Assembly: GCA_020850475.1 (NCBI GenBank)
Contig: JADZEO010000155.1
Coordinates: 20,339-84,338, forward strand
Reading direction: 5' to 3'
DNA: 64,000 nucleotides
Source of the DNA: Bdellovibrionales bacterium
GTDB lineage: Bacteria; Bdellovibrionota; Bdellovibrionia; Bdellovibrionales; UBA1609
The position numbers and the translations under genes are program-made. Shown here piece by piece: positions 24,395 to 31,800 of the stretch (within the stretch, counting starts at the first letter, position 1; each line of letters begins with the position of its first letter). Below the pieces are notes generated by a model, which worked only from the letters and a program-made list of their open reading frames with translations, was not told where the DNA came from and made no database searches.

Positions 24395-26170
24395 TCAGAC
24401 CAATCCAATTGGAGTATGGGCCAGGGCCGGCTTAGGCAGGATTTTGATCTTCAGCCCATTACATCTTGATCGAACGCTCTTGTCTTCAAATGCGCTTGTT
24501 ACCAACAACACGTCTTGATGGTTCACGCCTAAGCGCTCAATCACATCAAGGCCGCTAGTCCCCCGCGCTCTTAATTCGTAGTCGGACAAAATGCAGTATT
24601 TCCCGAGCTTTTCCCGGTTTTGCACAAACCAGGATAAAGCGGATTGTGGATCAAAGAAGTGCTGGACGCTAAGGTCACCAGCGATCTCCTTCATACGCTC
24701 TTGCCACGCAGCATGAATGGTAGGGTCGTCGTCCAAAATGACAACCGTAGATCCTTTTGAAAGTTGCACGCTCTGGGCAAACCAAGATGGCGGCGGTTGC
24801 ACACTGAGCACGATCATGATTGAAGTGCCAACACCGTCCTGCGAGGTAATTTCCAAACGGCCACCCCAACTGCGAACAGTTTCCTTCGCGTAATAAACTC
24901 CTAGGCCGGAACCATGTTCCTTTCCGAAAGAAAAGCCTTTTTCACCAATTCGCGGCAAGAGGTCTTGAGAAATACCTTTTCCATTGTCTTTGATATCAAT
25001 GAGGACTGAATCGTAGTTTTGGCTAAGTCCAATCTGAACCCTTCCTCCTGAACCAACGGCCTCCACCGCGTTCTCAATTAAATTTGCAAGGGTTCGCCTT
25101 AGCTCCAGCTCGTTTACTTTCGCAAATAGGCTGTAGCCAGCAGGCGCAACATCAAGTTCGATTTCCAAATCCTTACCTTGATGCTGAGCCCTTTTTTCCG
25201 AAACGATAGATTCCAGAATTGGAAAAAGGAGAGCGGTCTCGGTTTCAATCGCAATCGCGACACGACCCACATTTCGTGACATCTCTAGGGCGAGAATCTG
25301 CTTATTCTGATCCCCAATGCCATTGGCGATATCTCGAATCCTCTGGATCGCGCCTTTGAGTAGCTTTTCATTATTTTCGGGAATATTTTTGAGCGCGGCT
25401 GTAACTGCGTTTATTGTATTGAGCGGCGACCTAATGTCATGCGCTACGCGAGCAGCCAATTCGCCGAGAAGAATTTTACTCTCGTTTTCAATGGCGTGCC
25501 GCTTTGCTCGCTCGCTTTCAGCTTTCTTTTCTTTCCACCATTGCACCAAGAATGGGAGCCTCTCCTCAACCAGATTCGACGGTTGTTCCTGCTCTATAAA
25601 GTCATTCAATGCTTGCTTCAGAAACTCTTCGCGTTTCCAAAACTCTCGTCTTTGAACGGCCTTGATGCTCCCGAATAAAATAATGATGAACAGAAGTAGA
25701 GAGGCGACCGTCGCGAAAAAGAATTTTTGTAAGAAACCAGATTCAACGTCAAAAACAAGCAGGAGGTCCGGTTTATTTGGAATCCTATAGATGCTTTGCT
25801 TGTTAAAAAATCCGGCACCAACAACCTGAATCTTCTCTGAGTTGACCGATTTGCTACTAACGGGTTCAATGCGCTGGCCAACCTCAATTAGTCTCATCGG
25901 TGGACTTGCTGATATATCGAACAGTGCCACGCCCTTAACAAACTGTGACGACAAAAGAACTCTCTGATTTTTTGTAATCGACGTTAAGAGATTTCCTTCT
26001 TGAATCGCTACGGCTTCTGATTGAAGCCAACTTCCCATCAACTCTCGGCTAACAGAGCAGAGGTAAAAGTCGAAAATAAAATATACACCAACAATTGCGG
26101 CGGTGATGGCCACCGAGAACAAAGTGACTGCGTTGAGTGCTGTGAAGCGCTTGGCTATCCTCAAAGGCAT
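24395..26170 (-). CDS. Hybrid sensor histidine kinase with C-terminal receiver (591 aa)
   Basis: Domains in order: transmembrane helix 1 (about residues 12-38), periplasmic sensor (about 39-147), transmembrane helix 2 (about 148-170), dimerisation/phospho-acceptor domain with His244 in V-A-H-D-I-R-S-P, HATPase domain with N-L-I-E-N-A-V-E-A and D-N-G-K-G-I, G-H/S-G-L-G type end loop, and a receiver with D-D-D and the phospho-acceptor Asp in L-S-D-Y-E. The periplasmic sensor has no family I recognise and may contact the periplasmic solute-binding protein encoded two genes upstream. The obvious output partner is the sigma54 activator at 29006-30403. Overlaps the YcaO gene by 10 bases. Confidence 0.92.
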   Translation of the reverse strand: MPLRIAKRFTALNAVTLFSVAITAAIVGVYFIFDFYLCSVSRELMGSWLQSEAVAIQEGNLLTSITKNQRVLLSSQFVKGVALFDISASPPMRLIEVGQRIEPVSSKSVNSEKIQVVGAGFFNKQSIYRIPNKPDLLLVFDVESGFLQKFFFATVASLLLFIIILFGSIKAVQRREFWKREEFLKQALNDFIEQEQPSNLVEERLPFLVQWWKEKKAESERAKRHAIENESKILLGELAARVAHDIRSPLNTINAVTAALKNIPENNEKLLKGAIQRIRDIANGIGDQNKQILALEMSRNVGRVAIAIETETALLFPILESIVSEKRAQHQGKDLEIELDVAPAGYSLFAKVNELELRRTLANLIENAVEAVGSGGRVQIGLSQNYDSVLIDIKDNGKGISQDLLPRIGEKGFSFGKEHGSGLGVYYAKETVRSWGGRLEITSQDGVGTSIMIVLSVQPPPSWFAQSVQLSKGSTVVILDDDPTIHAAWQERMKEIAGDLSVQHFFDPQSALSWFVQNREKLGKYCILSDYELRARGTSGLDVIERLGVNHQDVLLVTSAFEDKSVRSRCNGLKIKILPKPALAHTPIGLV

Positions 26171-27090
26171 AACCGCTCCAAGTCGCCGCCAATAAAAGGA
26201 GGCTGATTTTCAAAATAGCAACGATGAACGGTCACAAGTTCGTCAAGAGCGTGAGGAACCTGTTGGTCAATCGCAAGTTTTGGAAGAATAATGGCATCGC
26301 GACCCTGACGATTTAGCCTTGTTCGCGCGGCATCCGTTCCTGTTTGCGTAAGTCCAAAGTGAGCCAATCGCTTCTCATAGAATGTAGCCGGGCTCGAACT
26401 CGATGTTTGTACTTTTCTGATGGCCAGGGCATGACGTAGAAGCTCGCAAATCGCTCTAAAGTTGACGCTCTCGATATCTTGGCTTGGTCCCGCCGCGCCC
26501 CCGGAAATCACTCCATAAGGCTCAAGAAATGCAAAGTAAATGGCGACAAGTGCATCCTTCCCATTCTCAATCTCGGGTGTAATTCTATAGATAGATTTTA
26601 CCGATAGAATCTCGGGCAGTTGCATCAGGATGGTGCGCGGTGGCTTGGTAGATTCGTCAAAAAAGACTTCTTCAAACCTGTGGCCGATATTTTTATCATC
26701 CCACCACGTCGCCCATGCAAACCGCTCAACGGCCTCGAAGTAAGCATTTTGTCTGGCCGCTTTCTTGGTTTCGTTCAAAACTCCATAGGGGAAGGCCGCA
26801 AATCCGTCAGAGCGCTCCGTCTTGCAACTAAAAAGGCCATCGTCTTTACCATTTGCATACGCGGCTCGCTCCGCCATCTCAACAAGCCCTTTGAGTACAG
26901 CCAGATCTGGATCAACATCCATACCCGTAAAGACAGATTCGGTGATGATGTTTGACTTTATTTCATTGAAGAGGCTTGCAAGAAAAACTGGTCCGATTTG
27001 GGCAAGCTCAATATTCTTGGGCAGAGCACGCCGTGTCTTCAGCTCAGAAGCAAATTTCATCAAAAAATCTGAGCTTGAAGAACGTGCCAT
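26161..27090 (-). CDS. YcaO-like protein (309 aa)
   Basis: The core YcaO signatures are visible in order: a D-P-D-L-A-V-L-K-G-L-V-E-M-A-E-R helix (about residues 60-75), the S-D-G-F-A-A-F strand (94-100), the A-Y-F-E-A-V-E-R-F helix (116-124), and a later F-R-A-I-C-E-L-L-R helix (211-219) equivalent to the nucleotide-binding E-x-x-x-R/Q helix. YcaO proteins use ATP to modify peptide backbones (azoline, thioamide or amidine formation) in natural-product or methyl-coenzyme M reductase maturation. This one is shorter than most (about 400 or more) and has no Pro-rich C-terminus, no partner E1-like or TfuA gene, and no dehydrogenase. It is translationally coupled to a solute-binding protein and a kinase, an unusual setting. 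A degenerate, non-catalytic role in signalling is possible. Confidence 0.7.
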   Translation of the reverse strand: MARSSSSDFLMKFASELKTRRALPKNIELAQIGPVFLASLFNEIKSNIITESVFTGMDVDPDLAVLKGLVEMAERAAYANGKDDGLFSCKTERSDGFAAFPYGVLNETKKAARQNAYFEAVERFAWATWWDDKNIGHRFEEVFFDESTKPPRTILMQLPEILSVKSIYRITPEIENGKDALVAIYFAFLEPYGVISGGAAGPSQDIESVNFRAICELLRHALAIRKVQTSSSSPATFYEKRLAHFGLTQTGTDAARTRLNRQGRDAIILPKLAIDQQVPHALDELVTVHRCYFENQPPFIGGDLERLCL

Positions 27091-28649
27091 CAGTTCACCT
27101 TAAAAACTTGCCAAGGGGCAGGCGAGGTAATTGCGAAAGGCACATCAACGAGGAGTTTTTTGCTGGGAGACGCAAAAAATCTCCGCAAGTGCGAATACAC
27201 ATTGAACATCGCTTCGTCATAAAGATACCTGTTCACCTGGGCGTAATTCCCTTGTCCAGAATCCAACTCGGATATCATTTTTTGTAACTTAGAATCATCG
27301 CTAACAAATTTCAGTGCTTTGTGTAAATTTGGAGTAAAGAGCATTTTCATGTCGCCGGAAGGATCGAGCGCCCAAAAGCCTGAGCTGCCACTGAAGACCG
27401 AGACCTTTCCGTCAGCGAAGAAGTCAGCTAGATCTTTTCGATTTGTTGCCACCGTTGGATCTGAAGGCTTGACCCCAATTTTCTCAAACGTCTTTTTGAG
27501 AGCATCATTGAAAACAGAGCGCATTTCACCTTCAGCATATCCCCAGCTAATCTTTGTTTTGGCAAAAGCAGATTTACACTCGGTTATATCTTTATCGGAG
27601 AGCAGCTTATCAGCTCCCAATTCTTTGACACTCAAATATCCAGGCAGGATTTTTGTAAAGATGCTGGCTTCAAGCGGTTGAGACTTTCCCGCCAACTCTG
27701 AGTAAGATTCCCTAAAGCTTTTGGCAAAATACTGACGGCATCTTTTGTCTTTGAAAGGGGCGACGTTCGGATTCAGCAGTAGGACTGAGAATCTCGATGC
27801 AGGCGTAAACTTAGTGGAGAATTTTTCTTCAATTTTTTTCAGCTCCGAGAGTGGATATGTGACCTCGTTCCCTGCGAAGACCGTCATTTCGTCAAGGGAG
27901 GCAAGACTTTTCGGCAAATCCTCAGCCGAAATATATTCAAAGCGGACTTTGGCCGGAACTTTAAGCCCTTCAATTTTTGCTTCATCTCTTTTGACAAAGA
28001 GAACCGCGTTCTTAGATTTTTCGGCAATGCGGTAGTAACCACTAGAAGGGATCTCTTTACAGACGATCTTGTTACTGTCGGAATCAACGCATTTCTTTGG
28101 AATGATCGAAAATAACTCCAGGCAAAAGCGAAACAGTGGATGTTCTATGTTCTTGGAGAGTCTAATGGAAACTGTTTGCCCTTTGACGTTGATGCCAGAG
28201 GGGAACGACTTCAGCGCGCCTTTTGACTTTGACCACTTTTCGACTCCCTCAATACTCTCGACGACGGGAAACTGTGGTCTTGTATAGGCCATTCGGGCAA
28301 CAGAGAAAGCCACATCGTCGGGAGTAATGGGCGTGCCATCATCATACTTAAGTCCGGTCTTAACAACCCACTGTATAGTGCGAGTCGAACTGTCGTACTG
28401 AAAGGACTCAAGGACATGGCTCGAAAGCTGATTCTCTTCTGAGATTTCCAACGGTGTCGCATAAATCATGCGGGCCACCGGCAGATTGTTGGTGTTGTCA
28501 GCCTCCAAAGGGTCAAGCGAAGTCGAACCAGCCGTCTCGGTGATGACATAACGGTATATTTTGCTGTCAGTGGCGTGGGATTGGTCAGTATCCATAAAGA
28601 CACCCACACCGAAGACGGTTATTGCTAAAATTACTTTTGAGCATCTCAT
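27090..28649 (-). CDS. Periplasmic peptide/nickel-type solute-binding protein, SBP_bac_5 family (519 aa)
   Basis: A signal peptide (cleavage near S-H-A-T) is followed by a long family-5 binding protein: L-D-P-L-E-A-D-N-T near the start, L-K-Y-D-D-G-T-P-I-T-P-D-D-V-A-F-S (the family's hallmark) around residue 100, and a C-terminal lobe with Y-L-Y-D-E-A. Such proteins deliver oligopeptides or chelated nickel to ABC permeases. No permease or ATPase gene lies in the element, so it probably works as a ligand sensor for the kinase downstream, or borrows a host transporter. ATGA overlap with the YcaO gene. Confidence 0.88.
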   Translation of the reverse strand: MRCSKVILAITVFGVGVFMDTDQSHATDSKIYRYVITETAGSTSLDPLEADNTNNLPVARMIYATPLEISEENQLSSHVLESFQYDSSTRTIQWVVKTGLKYDDGTPITPDDVAFSVARMAYTRPQFPVVESIEGVEKWSKSKGALKSFPSGINVKGQTVSIRLSKNIEHPLFRFCLELFSIIPKKCVDSDSNKIVCKEIPSSGYYRIAEKSKNAVLFVKRDEAKIEGLKVPAKVRFEYISAEDLPKSLASLDEMTVFAGNEVTYPLSELKKIEEKFSTKFTPASRFSVLLLNPNVAPFKDKRCRQYFAKSFRESYSELAGKSQPLEASIFTKILPGYLSVKELGADKLLSDKDITECKSAFAKTKISWGYAEGEMRSVFNDALKKTFEKIGVKPSDPTVATNRKDLADFFADGKVSVFSGSSGFWALDPSGDMKMLFTPNLHKALKFVSDDSKLQKMISELDSGQGNYAQVNRYLYDEAMFNVYSHLRRFFASPSKKLLVDVPFAITSPAPWQVFKVN

Positions 28650-28668
28650 TCACGCATCACTCTCTTCC

Positions 28669-29025
28669 TTATTGACCTCTTGCGAAGTCCTGGGTGCCAA
28701 GGCGGATATTAAAGATGTCAATTTCTCGGATGTCGGTTTCGTCACCAACGATACCTTTTAGCATCTTGAGAATTTCTTTTGCTGAAGCATCTCCTGCACG
28801 CTCTCGTGCAAATGCTTCGGCGAGACGCTCGCGATTGATCTGATACCAGTCCGGATGTTCCGCCAACGGACGGATATACCCGTGCTGCACGAGCTTGTTA
28901 ACTATAGCCTGTTGTTGGTCTGTCGGATTTGTAACCTCGACAGTCCCGTCTTCGGCGTGAACAACGCCGACTGAAGCGAGCACTGCCAACAGTCCCACCA
29001 TTTTTTTACTGATTGATTTCTTCAT
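28669..29025 (-). CDS. Small secreted protein of YcaO cassette (118 aa)
   Basis: A clean Sec signal peptide (M-K-K-S-I-S-K-K start, cleavage near H-A-E-D) leaves about 92 mature residues, charged and mostly helical, without Cys. Distal sequence G-T-Q-D-F-A-R-G-Q at the C-terminus and N-P-T-D-Q-Q-Q near the mature start are notable. No family recognised. Placed between the sigma54 activator (overlap about 20 bases) and the solute-binding protein, it could be the peptide signal, a precursor, or a periplasmic partner of the sensor. The presence of a Sec leader argues against an ordinary cytoplasmic YcaO substrate. Confidence 0.75.
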   Translation of the reverse strand: MKKSISKKMVGLLAVLASVGVVHAEDGTVEVTNPTDQQQAIVNKLVQHGYIRPLAEHPDWYQINRERLAEAFARERAGDASAKEILKMLKGIVGDETDIREIDIFNIRLGTQDFARGQ

Positions 29026-30403
29026 TACTTTCTCCCCCTTTGATTCCGAGCTTCTTCATTCGACCGTAAATGGTGCCAAGTGGTGCCTTCATACGATGCT
29101 TTGCGGCCTCGCGAAGTGAGCTACTTTTTGAAAGGTTATTTATAATATATTGTTTTTCATGTTCTTCGAGCAGACTGACGAATTCGTCGTATGTGCAATC
29201 AAAGTGGCTCAGCTTAGGAGCGGTATGCTCTTCAAAAAACTTACTGCTCAGATGAGTGGGCTCGATTCGATTGGTGGGAACAATCGTCATAAGCTTTTCC
29301 ATTTCATTTTCAAGCTCACGGATGTTTCCGCGCCATGAGTAGCGCTCCAGATAGCGAATTGTCTTCATGAGAATCGTTTTCTTTTCCCCACCATAGATTT
29401 TTTGAAAGTGGGCAACAAGAGGTTGAATGTCTTCTGGTCTATCACGCAATGGCGGAATACTGACCTTGAGGACATTCAGGCGATAAAATAGGTCTTCTCG
29501 AAACCTTCCTTGAGTCACTGCTTTCTCAAGGTCCACGTGGGAGGCAGCCACAATACGCACGTTCACTTTTTGCGAGCCAACCGAACCAACAGGACTGATT
29601 TCTCCCTCTTGAAGAACGCGCAAGAGCTTTGCTTGAAGTTCGGGCTTCATATCGCCAATCTCATCCAAGAAGAGTGTGCCGCCATCAGCAACTTTGAATT
29701 TTCCGATTTTTTGGCGGTCGGCTCCGGTGAAGGCACCACGCTCATGACCAAAGAGATCGCTTTCAAGTAAGTTCTCCGGAATCGCGGCCACGTTGACGGG
29801 AATAAACGGGCGCTTACTGCGACTTGATAGGTTGTGAATAGCTCGTGCGACCAATTCTTTGCCTGTTCCAGATTCGCCATGAATAAGAATCGTGCAATCA
29901 GTGGGCGCAGCTTGCCGGATGAGTTTAGCGATTTCCACTAGGCTCTGTGAACGACCAATCATGCCTAGAGATTGAATCAGGTTTTCATTTTCCGAAGGTG
30001 TCGGTCGAATGAACGTCTGCGCTGTCTCTTCAAATTTTTTACAGAACGATTTGATCTTTGCTTTTAGTTCCTCCGGGTCGGTGTCCTTCTCGATAAAGTC
30101 GAGAACACCGGAGGCAAAACATTTTTTGAGAGCGTCGCGGGAGTAGTCGCCAGAATTGATTGCGATAATGAGATGCGGGTTGATTGACAACAGCTCTTGC
30201 GCGGTGGCGGCGCCGTCTTTTTCCGGCATCATGAGATCGAGCAAGATGACTGCATAAGCAAATGGACTTGCTTGCACCAGCCGAATGGCTCCCGCCGCGC
30301 TTGAAGCGGTATGAACCTCGAAGTCGGGCTCTTGTTCCAAAACTAATTTGGCTGTCGATAAAGCCAACTCTTCATCGTCAACCACCAGGATCTTGAAAGG
30401 CAT
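29006..30403 (-). CDS. NtrC-family sigma54-dependent response regulator (465 aa)
   Basis: Start ATG 30403 with GGAGGAG upstream; an in-frame extension to 30553 covers the promoter and is rejected. Domains: receiver (1-120) with Asp56 in L-L-D-L-M-M-P; AAA+ domain with Walker A G-E-S-G-T-G-K-E, the sigma54-contact loop G-A-F-T-G-A, and D-E-I-G-D-M; C-terminal Fis-type helix-turn-helix (L-R-E-A-A-K-H-R-M). The G-A-F-T-G-A motif shows that it activates sigma54 promoters. It is the first gene of the cassette and has its own -24/-12 promoter with upstream palindromes, implying autoregulation. Confidence 0.96.
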   Translation of the reverse strand: MPFKILVVDDEELALSTAKLVLEQEPDFEVHTASSAAGAIRLVQASPFAYAVILLDLMMPEKDGAATAQELLSINPHLIIAINSGDYSRDALKKCFASGVLDFIEKDTDPEELKAKIKSFCKKFEETAQTFIRPTPSENENLIQSLGMIGRSQSLVEIAKLIRQAAPTDCTILIHGESGTGKELVARAIHNLSSRSKRPFIPVNVAAIPENLLESDLFGHERGAFTGADRQKIGKFKVADGGTLFLDEIGDMKPELQAKLLRVLQEGEISPVGSVGSQKVNVRIVAASHVDLEKAVTQGRFREDLFYRLNVLKVSIPPLRDRPEDIQPLVAHFQKIYGGEKKTILMKTIRYLERYSWRGNIRELENEMEKLMTIVPTNRIEPTHLSSKFFEEHTAPKLSHFDCTYDEFVSLLEEHEKQYIINNLSKSSSLREAAKHRMKAPLGTIYGRMKKLGIKGGESNEEINQ

Positions 30404-30444
30404 TACTCCTCCACCTAGGGGGCCAATCTTCAGAGGTGTGCTAG

Positions 30445-30461
30445 AGCAATGATGAGACCAA
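30445..30461 (-). promoter_or_regulatory. Sigma54 promoter of the signalling cassette
   Basis: On the minus strand the sequence is TTGGTCTCATCATTGCT. It matches the -24 GG and -12 GC elements with exactly 10 bases between them and the flanking T and TT of the consensus YTGGCACGrNNNTTGCW; the central CACG is not conserved. It lies about 42 bases before the activator's start codon. Confidence 0.72.
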
Positions 30462-30783
30462 CTGGAATAAATCAACGATGAACGACTTAACCCCCCGAAA
30501 TCACTCGAAGTTACTATCCCAGCATTTGGCTCATTGCAATATTTTTTAAGCATTTCTGTTCGGATTTACGAACACCCGGATGGACTCTAGCTGCGCAGTT
30601 GTTTTCTAAACATCTGATATTTATTGAAAACTGCCGGTGGCGTGTAAAAAATTCCTGGTGACCCGATTTACAAACAGCAGGTTGGTTTAATTCTAAGAAA
30701 CGAGCCTAAAGACTAGGATTGCCATCGGATTTCGGCAGAAAAAATTTCGTTCGTAAACGCAAACAGCGGGGCTGTTTTTGTTG
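30462..30783. promoter_or_regulatory. Upstream regulatory region with three GTTYG-type sites, no gene
   Basis: About 320 bases without a gene. Palindromes GTTYG-N6-CRAAC occur at 30558-30573 (GTTCGGATTTACGAAC, flanked by T and A) and 30749-30764 (GTTCGTAAACGCAAAC). A related half site, ACCCGATTTACAAACAG, is at 30661-30677. The nearest palindrome is about 100 bases from the sigma54 promoter, typical of an enhancer. The same three site types occur upstream of the transfer operon. Confidence 0.65.
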
Positions 30784-31035
30784 CTACAGGCCCTTAAGCA
30801 GATCGGTGATAGGAATATCAAGTGCGCGACTGAGCCCCATGAGAGTTGAGAGCTTCATGTCTCGCTTCCCGTCGCAGAGTTGGTAGAGGGTTGGCTTTGC
30901 GATCTCCTCATGGAACTCCAGCGAGAACGCATCCAACGATTTGTAGCCCTTTTCCTTCAAGATTATTGTCTCTATTCTTTTTCCCAACGCCTCCAAAGTC
31001 CGCCTGTCGGCACGGTCAAGCCTCTTTGTTGCCAT
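30784..31035 (-). CDS. XRE-family transcriptional regulator (83 aa)
   Basis: A compact helix-turn-helix protein: E-I-A-K-P-T-L-Y-Q-L-C-D-G-K-R-D-M-K-L-S-T-L-M-G is spaced like Cro/C1-type regulators, followed by L-S-R-A-L-D-I. The ATG has AAAGGAAAGT upstream. It is transcribed divergently from the other XRE gene at 31107. An inverted repeat (CATACT...AGTATG) covers its start, suggesting that it binds there and represses itself. Confidence 0.85.
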   Translation of the reverse strand: MATKRLDRADRRTLEALGKRIETIILKEKGYKSLDAFSLEFHEEIAKPTLYQLCDGKRDMKLSTLMGLSRALDIPITDLLKGL

Positions 31036-31113
31036 ACTTTCCTTTCGTCCGAGTATGAAACCTTCACAAACAGGCTAGCGGATGCTAAAAGGCAAAAAGT
31101 CCGAGTATGAAAC
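31033..31113. promoter_or_regulatory. Divergent operator with direct and inverted repeats
   Basis: GTCCGAGTATGAAAC occurs exactly twice, at 31047-31061 and 31099-31113, 52 bases apart. The first copy also forms an inverted repeat with CATACT at 31033-31038. The second copy contains the start codon of the plus-strand gene. This is the expected shape of an operator shared by the two divergent helix-turn-helix genes. Confidence 0.7.
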
Positions 31114-31484
31114 GAATTGAATTTATGGAATTGATGAATCGCTTACTGAAATGGGGATGGCTTTTGTATTTGCGGGTGCGAGTAGCGACAACTTTATGGT
31201 GGTTACGCAAGAAGGCGAGCTTGACTAGAGTCGAGTCTGCTCAAAAGCTTGGGGTTGATGAAGTGGTTCTCGGTTCCTATGAATGCGCGCGAGTTAGCCC
31301 GCCAATGCACATGATTGCGGAAATGCTGCGGCTCTATCGTGCCGACGAACGAGCCATCCTGTTCTTTTGCATGACACCATACCAGGGGCAATTCTGGCGA
31401 TCCACACGACTTACTAAAGTCGGATGTAAATCGCCCAAGATTGTATTGCGGCGTAAACGGCCGCTAGCCGTCATCGAACGATGA
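31107..31484 (+). CDS. Divergent helix-turn-helix regulator (125 aa)
   Basis: The middle of the protein is an XRE-like helix-turn-helix: L-T-R-V-E-S-A-Q-K-L-G-V-D, L-G-S-Y-E and A-E-M-L-R-L-Y-R-A-D. The N-terminal 35 residues are unusually Trp- and Leu-rich. The basic C-terminal tail is K-I-V-L-R-R-K-R-P. Start codons at 31107, 31125 and 31134 are possible and none has a clear ribosome site. It is one of only three plus-strand genes in the element. Likely a partner or antagonist of the regulator at 30784. Confidence 0.7.
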   Translation: MKRIEFMELMNRLLKWGWLLYLRVRVATTLWWLRKKASLTRVESAQKLGVDEVVLGSYECARVSPPMHMIAEMLRLYRADERAILFFCMTPYQGQFWRSTRLTKVGCKSPKIVLRRKRPLAVIER

Positions 31485-31800
31485 TGTTCCCGGTGATCAT
31501 ATCCATGCCGCAACCAAAACGAAGTTCACCCTTGTCGAGCTTTCCAAGCGCGATGGTAACGGGTTTATTCAAAGGCAAATCCTTCTTAATATTTTTCGAC
31601 TTAATTTTAATTTGGGTAGCGCATGTTGAATCCGTCTTTCTCGTAACTTTAAGAACGACGAGAACTCCAGGCTTAACATCTACTGAATTTGGCTCGAATC
31701 CCTTTTCTGTCACTTGGAGTTCCACGACCTGATCTTTCGCCTGAGCGAGAGCGGGATGAAAGTTTAGCGTAAATAATATTGCCATGATAATTGATTTCAT
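31471..31800 (-). CDS. Cupredoxin-domain periplasmic protein (109 aa)
   Basis: The ATG at 31800 overlaps the stop of the CusA gene as ATGA; longer in-frame versions run into that gene. A signal peptide ending P-A-L-A-Q is followed by a plastocyanin-like beta-sandwich: E-L-Q-V-T-E-K-G-F-E-P-N and V-K-P-G-V-L-V-V-L-K-V. The C-terminal F-G-C-G-M-D-M provides Cys and Met ligands; a His that would complete a type-1 copper site is not evident, so it may be a copper chaperone rather than an electron carrier. Last gene of the cus operon. Confidence 0.85.
   Translation of the reverse strand: MKSIIMAILFTLNFHPALAQAKDQVVELQVTEKGFEPNSVDVKPGVLVVLKVTRKTDSTCATQIKIKSKNIKKDLPLNKPVTIALGKLDKGELRFGCGMDMITGNIIVR

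Noticed and set aside
28669..29025. Classical RiPP precursor for the YcaO protein
   Set aside because: It has a Sec signal peptide and no Cys-rich or repetitive core, so a standard precursor role is not supported; a signal or periplasmic partner role is kept as a hypothesis.
30404..30553. Longer N-terminus of the sigma54 activator
   Set aside because: It would cover the promoter; the ATG at 30403 has a strong GGAGGAG site and gives a standard receiver domain.
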